A stretch of 64,000 nucleotides of DNA from Rathayibacter rhapontici (lineage in GTDB: Bacteria > Actinomycetota > Actinomycetes > Actinomycetales > Microbacteriaceae), in NCBI RefSeq assembly GCF_001995175.1, contig NZ_MUKN01000002.1, positions 62,001 to 126,000 on the forward strand, given 5' to 3'. Position numbers and translations under genes: made by a program. Every line of letters begins with the position of its first letter. The first letter of the stretch is position 1. The notes under the pieces were generated by a model. That model ran no database searches, was not told the DNA's origin, and was given only the letters and a program-made list of their open reading frames with translations. Of this stretch, positions 60,557 through 64,000 are shown one piece after another.

Positions 60557-61347
60557 GCGGCGACCACCGCGTCGGCGACCGCCACCGCATCGCCCGGTCG
60601 CAGCACGCCGCCCGACAGCACCTCGGCGAACACCCCGACGTTCTCGTGCCCGTAGTGCTCGTGCAGCAGCCGCACCACCGGCACGTCCCTCCGCGCCGTC
60701 GTCGGATCGACCTCGGTCGCCGCGCACCGCCCGGTCTCCTCGAGCACGCGCACCCGCACCTCGCCCAGCTGCAGCTCGCGCCCCACCCAGTCGCGCTCGG
60801 CCCACGGCTCGAGCCCGTCCAGGTACACGTTCGAGCGGAACCGCAGCGGATCGAGCTCTCGCCCGATGCGCTGCGACAGGTCGCGCACCGAGGCGAGCGA
60901 CACGAGCGAGATCGCGTTCATCATCCGCGGCCCGTTCTTGGCGTTGTCGGTGAAGTTGTAGCCGGCCTGCTCGGCGAGCACGGGCCGGACGCCGTCGGGC
61001 AGATCCGCGACCCGGGCGTAGAGCTCGACGAACGCCTCGCGCCCCTCGGCCGTCCCCAGGTCGGCCTCGAGCACGCGGTGGCCCTGCACGGCGACCTCGA
61101 CCCGCCGCGCGTCGTCGTCGAAGCGGGTGCGCAGCCCGGCGAGCCGCTCGGTGTTCAGCAGCACGAAGTACTCGCGCTTGGGCAGCGGCACGAAGTCGTC
61201 GGCTCGGTAGGCGCCGTCGGGCTTCGCGAGCGCGAGCAGCCGGTCGGCCGGGAACCCGCGGCCCGGCCGCAGCGCCACGCTGTCGAGCCGCTCCGGCGTC
61301 AGCCCCTTCACCGGGTAGCGGTAGAGGGAGTCGAGTGTCGTCGGCAC
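60553..61347 (-). CDS. MOSC domain protein
   Basis: 264 residues from GTG 61347. An N-terminal beta-barrel (SLYRYPVKGLTPERLDSVAL) and a MOSC domain with RFRSNVYLDG and the signature Cys in GRCAATEVDPTTARRD. MOSC proteins relate to molybdenum-cofactor sulfurases and to mARC-type N-hydroxylamine reductases; pairing with the following flavin/2Fe-2S reductase suggests a two-component reductase like YcbX with its electron donor. No ribosome binding site precedes the start; a TACTCT -10-like box 6-12 bases upstream suggests a leaderless transcript. Confidence 0.85.
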   Translation of the reverse strand: MPTTLDSLYRYPVKGLTPERLDSVALRPGRGFPADRLLALAKPDGAYRADDFVPLPKREYFVLLNTERLAGLRTRFDDDARRVEVAVQGHRVLEADLGTAEGREAFVELYARVADLPDGVRPVLAEQAGYNFTDNAKNGPRMMNAISLVSLASVRDLSQRIGRELDPLRFRSNVYLDGLEPWAERDWVGRELQLGEVRVRVLEETGRCAATEVDPTTARRDVPVVRLLHEHYGHENVGVFAEVLSGGVLRPGDAVAVADAVVAA

Positions 61348-61442
61348 CGTGCGAGAGTACCCCGCGGTCCGCGGCACCCGAGCGGTCCGCCTGTCGGCCC
61401 GCGGCCCGTGCGGTCCGCCCGTCAGACCGGCCGGTCCGCCCG

Positions 61443-61883
61443 TCAGCCCGCGGCCCGTGCCACCCGCTCGGCCAGCAGCGCCGCCCCGGCGTCGTCGAGG
61501 TGGTCGAGGGCGTACGACGTCGGCCACAGCCCGCCGTCCTCGTCCAGCGCCGCGTCGACGCTGAAGCCGAACGTCGAGTACCGCGCCTTGTCGACGAGTC
61601 CGCTGCGGAAGAACACGATGATCCGCCCCTCCTTCGCCCAGCCCGGCTGCCCGTAGTACAGCTTCGGACGCAGCGCCGGCACCGCCTCCGTCACGAGCGC
61701 GTGCAGCCGCTCGGCGAGCGCGCGGTCCGGCTCCGGCATCTCGGCGATCTTCTCCTCCTGCGCCACCCGCTCGGCCTCGGCCTTCTCGGCCGCCTTGCCC
61801 GCGCGCGCCTCGGCCTTCAGCTCGGCCGCGCGCGCCTTCATCGCCGCCTTCTCCTGGGCCGAGAAGCCCGTGTCGTCGCCCAT
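61443..61883 (-). CDS. DUF1801-like protein
   Basis: 146 residues. GGAGGG lies seven bases before ATG 61883. An Ala/Glu/Lys-rich helical N-terminus (about 10-50) precedes a DUF1801/YdhG-like domain (LHALVTEAVPALRPKLYYGQPGWAKEGRIIVFFRSG). The function is unknown; related proteins have been linked to iron handling only by weak evidence. Confidence 0.8.
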   Translation of the reverse strand: MGDDTGFSAQEKAAMKARAAELKAEARAGKAAEKAEAERVAQEEKIAEMPEPDRALAERLHALVTEAVPALRPKLYYGQPGWAKEGRIIVFFRSGLVDKARYSTFGFSVDAALDEDGGLWPTSYALDHLDDAGAALLAERVARAAG

Positions 61884-62083
61884 CGCCGTCCCTCCGTCGC
61901 GTGCTGCCACGGTAGGCCGTCGGGCATCCGCGCCGGAAGGGGACGTCGATGCGCACCCGCCGCCGCCCCTCCGCACGGACACCTCCGGCTCGCAGGACCA
62001 GCTCCGGCTCGCAGGACCCGCCGATTCCCGCGAGGCGGACGCGATTCCCCGAGCCGGAGGTCACGGGCGGAGCCCGCCCCGCG

Positions 62084-62805
62084 TCACTCCACGCGCACCG
62101 TGCGTCGCACGTCGACCGCGATCACGACGCCCGTGATCACCAGGACAGCGCGACCGAGCCTGCCGTGTCGCTCAGCCAGTGGTAGCCGAGGTAGAGCCGG
62201 CTCACGATCTGCACGACGATCAGCGTCACCGCCACGGCGATCGCGGTCACCGTGAACCAGCGCCGCTGCAGCCTGCTGGCCAGCAGGTAGGTCGTGATCA
62301 GGAGGAAGTCGGCCGTGCCGAGCACGTGGCCGGAGGGGAACGAGAAGGTGTGGTCGGGCCCGAACAGCATCTCGGCGACGGGCGGTCGCGGGTGCTGCAC
62401 GAGCGGAGCGATCACCTGCGCGAGGATCACGCCGGTCGCCATGCCGACCAGCAGCAGCAGCGGCCGCCAGAGGTGCTTGGCCAGGATGATCCAGCCGATC
62501 AGCACGACGAGCACCACGATCGGCAGCACGATCGGCCCGAACAGAACGGCCAGCACGATCATCGGTCCGGTCCGGTCGCGCTCGACGCGCGCGTCGAAGA
62601 AGTCCTCGATCGGGGCGTCGAGCCGCTCGATCCCGGTCTGCGTGAGCACGCCGAGCAGGATCGCGACGAACGCGACTCCGCCGAGCAGGGTCAGCAGGCC
62701 GGCGGTGATCAGGAGGCGGCGCCGGGCGGACGCGGTGAGCGTGCGCTCCTCGACGACGAACTTCTCGTGCCAGGCCGAGAGGCGGGCCGACTTCGAGCCG
62801 CTCAT
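62084..62805 (-). pseudogene. PAP2 family phosphatase (frameshift near 62144)
   Basis: From ATG 62805. Six membrane helices with the PAP2 signatures: KHLWRPLLL preceding the loop, PRPP, the SFPSGHVLGTADF motif (Ser-Gly-His) and SRLYLGYHWLSDTAGS (Arg and His). The frame stops at 62137 in the middle of the last helix. Adding one C to GCGCTGTCCTGG gives SVALSLVITGVVIAVDVRR and a normal end at 62084 (240 residues). It is predicted to dephosphorylate lipid phosphates such as undecaprenyl pyrophosphate at the outer face of the membrane. Confidence 0.82.
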
Positions 62806-63001
62806 CGCGGGAGTCGGTCGCAGGAGCACGGGGCGGTGCTGGTGGTCATCGGCGGGCTCCCTGATCGGTGCTCGCGGCAGTGCGGGCACGCCAGTCTGGC
62901 GCGCCCGGTCGCTCCGGGGCGAGGCTTGCGCGGCGCGGCCCCGGATGCAGGGCCGCGGCCGGCTCTCGCGCGATCGGAGCGGGCGGGTCCATCCTGGGGC
63001 G

Positions 63002-63574
63002 ATGATCGACGAGAAGCAGACCCTGCTCCTGTACCTGCAGGAGGGCCGCGACGCCCTGCTGAGCAAGCTCGAGGGGGTGTCCGAGTACGACGCGCGCCGG
63101 CCGCTGGTGCCGACCGGCACCAACCTGCTCGGGCTGGTGAAGCACGTCGCGGGCACCGAGGCCGGCTACCTCGGCCTCGTCTTCGGCCGGCCGTTCCCCG
63201 AGCGGCTCGACTGGATGGAGGACGACTCCGAGCCGAACTCCGACATGTGGGCCACGGCCGAGGAGTCGCGCGAGGAGATCGTGGCTCTCTACCGCCGCGT
63301 GCACGCCCACTCCGACGCGGTCATCGCCGCCCTGCCGCTCGACGCCCCGGGCGTCGTGCCCTGGTGGACGAACCGCGACACGACCCTCCACCGGATCCTC
63401 GTGCACATCGCGGTCGAGACCCACCGGCACGCGGGCCACGCCGACATCGTCCGCGAGCTGATCGACGGGCGGGTCGGACTCCGCCGCGAGGGCGACAACC
63501 TGCCCGAGGGCGATGCGGCCTGGTGGTCGGCGCACCGCGCGCGGATCGAGGCGGCGGCGCGCGCGGCGGAGTGA
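63002..63574 (+). CDS. DinB/DUF664 family protein
   Basis: 190 residues from ATG 63002. A four-helix DinB-like fold with histidines at family positions (LVKHVAGTEAGYLG; HRILVHIAVETHRHAGHADIVRE), which probably bind a metal. This family includes mycothiol-dependent enzymes in actinobacteria. The substrate is unknown. A long hairpin follows the stop codon. Confidence 0.85.
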   Translation: MIDEKQTLLLYLQEGRDALLSKLEGVSEYDARRPLVPTGTNLLGLVKHVAGTEAGYLGLVFGRPFPERLDWMEDDSEPNSDMWATAEESREEIVALYRRVHAHSDAVIAALPLDAPGVVPWWTNRDTTLHRILVHIAVETHRHAGHADIVRELIDGRVGLRREGDNLPEGDAAWWSAHRARIEAAARAAE

Positions 63575-63590
63575 CGCGCGCACCGATCCG

Positions 63591-63666
63591 CCTGCAGAAG
63601 CAAGGCTGAGCGGACGGATCCGTCGATCCGCGACCGCAGCCGGCCCCTCAGCCTCACTTCTGCAGG
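63591..63666. terminator. long hairpin between convergent genes
   Basis: Arms CCTGCAGAAGCAAGGCTGAG (63591-63610) and CTCAGCCTCACTTCTGCAGG (63647-63666) pair at 18 of 20 positions around a 36-base loop. The motif GCAGAAG.AAGG also occurs in the element at 14506. The genes on both sides converge. Confidence 0.65.
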
Positions 63667-63770
63667 AGAAGCGCTCGGAACGGAGGGTGGGATCGTCCGG
63701 CCGTCGACCGCCGCTCCGACGACCGACCGCGAGATCCTCGGGTGGTCGCGACTCCTCTCCCGCCCCGGCG

Positions 63771-64000
63771 TCACTCCGAGTGCGCCTCCCGCGCCGCCCG
63801 TCCCCCGACGGCCGCCCCGTGCAGCGCGAGCGCGAGCATCGCGAGGCACCCCGCGAGCACCGACACGAGCAGGACCGCGATCGGCACCGGCAGCACCGCC
63901 GGCACCGCCGACGCGATCGCGACCACTCCGGCCCAGACCGTCGGCCGCTCCGCCCGCCGGTGCGCAGCGAGCCACGCGGCATCGCTCGCGAGCGTCGAGG
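63771..64000 (-). CDS. membrane protein, C-terminal part (runs off the right edge)
   Basis: The last 75 or so residues of a protein whose start lies beyond 64000. A basic-acidic linker (AAHRRAERP) is followed by two hydrophobic helices (WAGVVAIASAVPAVLPV and AVLLVSVLAGCLAMLALAL) and a short polar tail. It may belong to the SdpI/YhfL group of small membrane proteins, whose C-termini look like this, but too little is visible to be sure. Confidence 0.5.
   Translation of the reverse strand, partial: STLASDAAWLAAHRRAERPTVWAGVVAIASAVPAVLPVPIAVLLVSVLAGCLAMLALALHGAAVGGRAAREAHSE

Noticed and set aside
41116-62805. Programmed ribosomal frameshifting as the cause of the broken frames
   Set aside because: The break sites have no shared slippery heptamer or downstream structure and affect unrelated families that are not known to use frameshifting. 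A missing base in G/C runs explains all of them.

Overview
The window is a very GC-rich chromosomal segment with GTG/ATG starts, GGAGG-type ribosome binding sites and many 4-base ATGA/GTGA gene overlaps. It most resembles a Microbacteriaceae actinobacterium, plausibly Rathayibacter-like. That placement is inference. It rests on a reductase that reads almost like the Leifsonia levodione reductase, on the corynebacterial-type long GapB, and on scattered intergenic repeats carrying TCGATACG...CTCGACCAGCA. I saw no rRNA, tRNA, CRISPR array, insertion sequence or phage gene.

Layout. 1-4.3 kb holds regulators (a MalT-like fragment, an AraC protein, two AraC-HTH-only proteins) and a DUF11-like protein. 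4.3-12 kb holds an acyl-CoA synthetase, levodione reductase, a lipoprotein, an M23 peptidase, VOC proteins and a GntR/membrane-protein pair. 12.2-14.3 kb is a pit/membrane/DUF3349 phosphate operon. 14.6-18.5 kb is a glycosyltransferase/epimerase/MBL operon facing a FabH/OleA-like ketosynthase, possibly a small lipid pathway. 18.8-20.2 kb is gapB. 20.4-28.5 kb is a secreted carbohydrate island (lectin-metalloprotease and two large GH43 proteins). 28.7-30.5 kb holds an HxlR/NmrA pair and arfB. 30.7-43.4 kb looks like a light/stress region: GAF-SpoIIE phosphatase plus BLUF, a broken BLUF copy, Fic, a MurE-like ligase, a TPP enzyme, a second BLUF, zwf, NIPSNAP, a sugar dehydrogenase and an SDR. 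43.7-51.4 kb is a six-gene operon with every junction overlapping: GAF-SpoIIE phosphatase, GH26-like/OpgC fusion, cellulose-synthase-like glycosyltransferase, STAS protein, RsbW-like kinase and membrane SpoIIE phosphatase. 52.1-58.8 kb is a LacI-controlled sugar ABC transporter with a GH3 glycosidase. 59-64 kb holds small stress proteins, a flavin/2Fe-2S reductase with a MOSC protein, DUF1801, PAP2, DinB and a partial membrane protein.

How the parts may work together. The 43.7-51.4 kb operon places a complete partner-switching module (STAS antagonist, anti-sigma-type kinase, two PP2C phosphatases) inside a polysaccharide-synthesis operon whose synthase lacks the PilZ c-di-GMP domain. The GAF-SpoIIE protein at its head is a paralogue of the one paired with BLUF at 30.7-32.3 kb. 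This suggests blue-light or redox input into exopolysaccharide output and is the most interesting system in the window.

Caution. Eleven genes carry a single-base frameshift, and each is repaired by adding one G or C to a G/C run. This pattern points to sequencing error rather than gene decay. These genes are typed as pseudogene but are probably intact in the organism.
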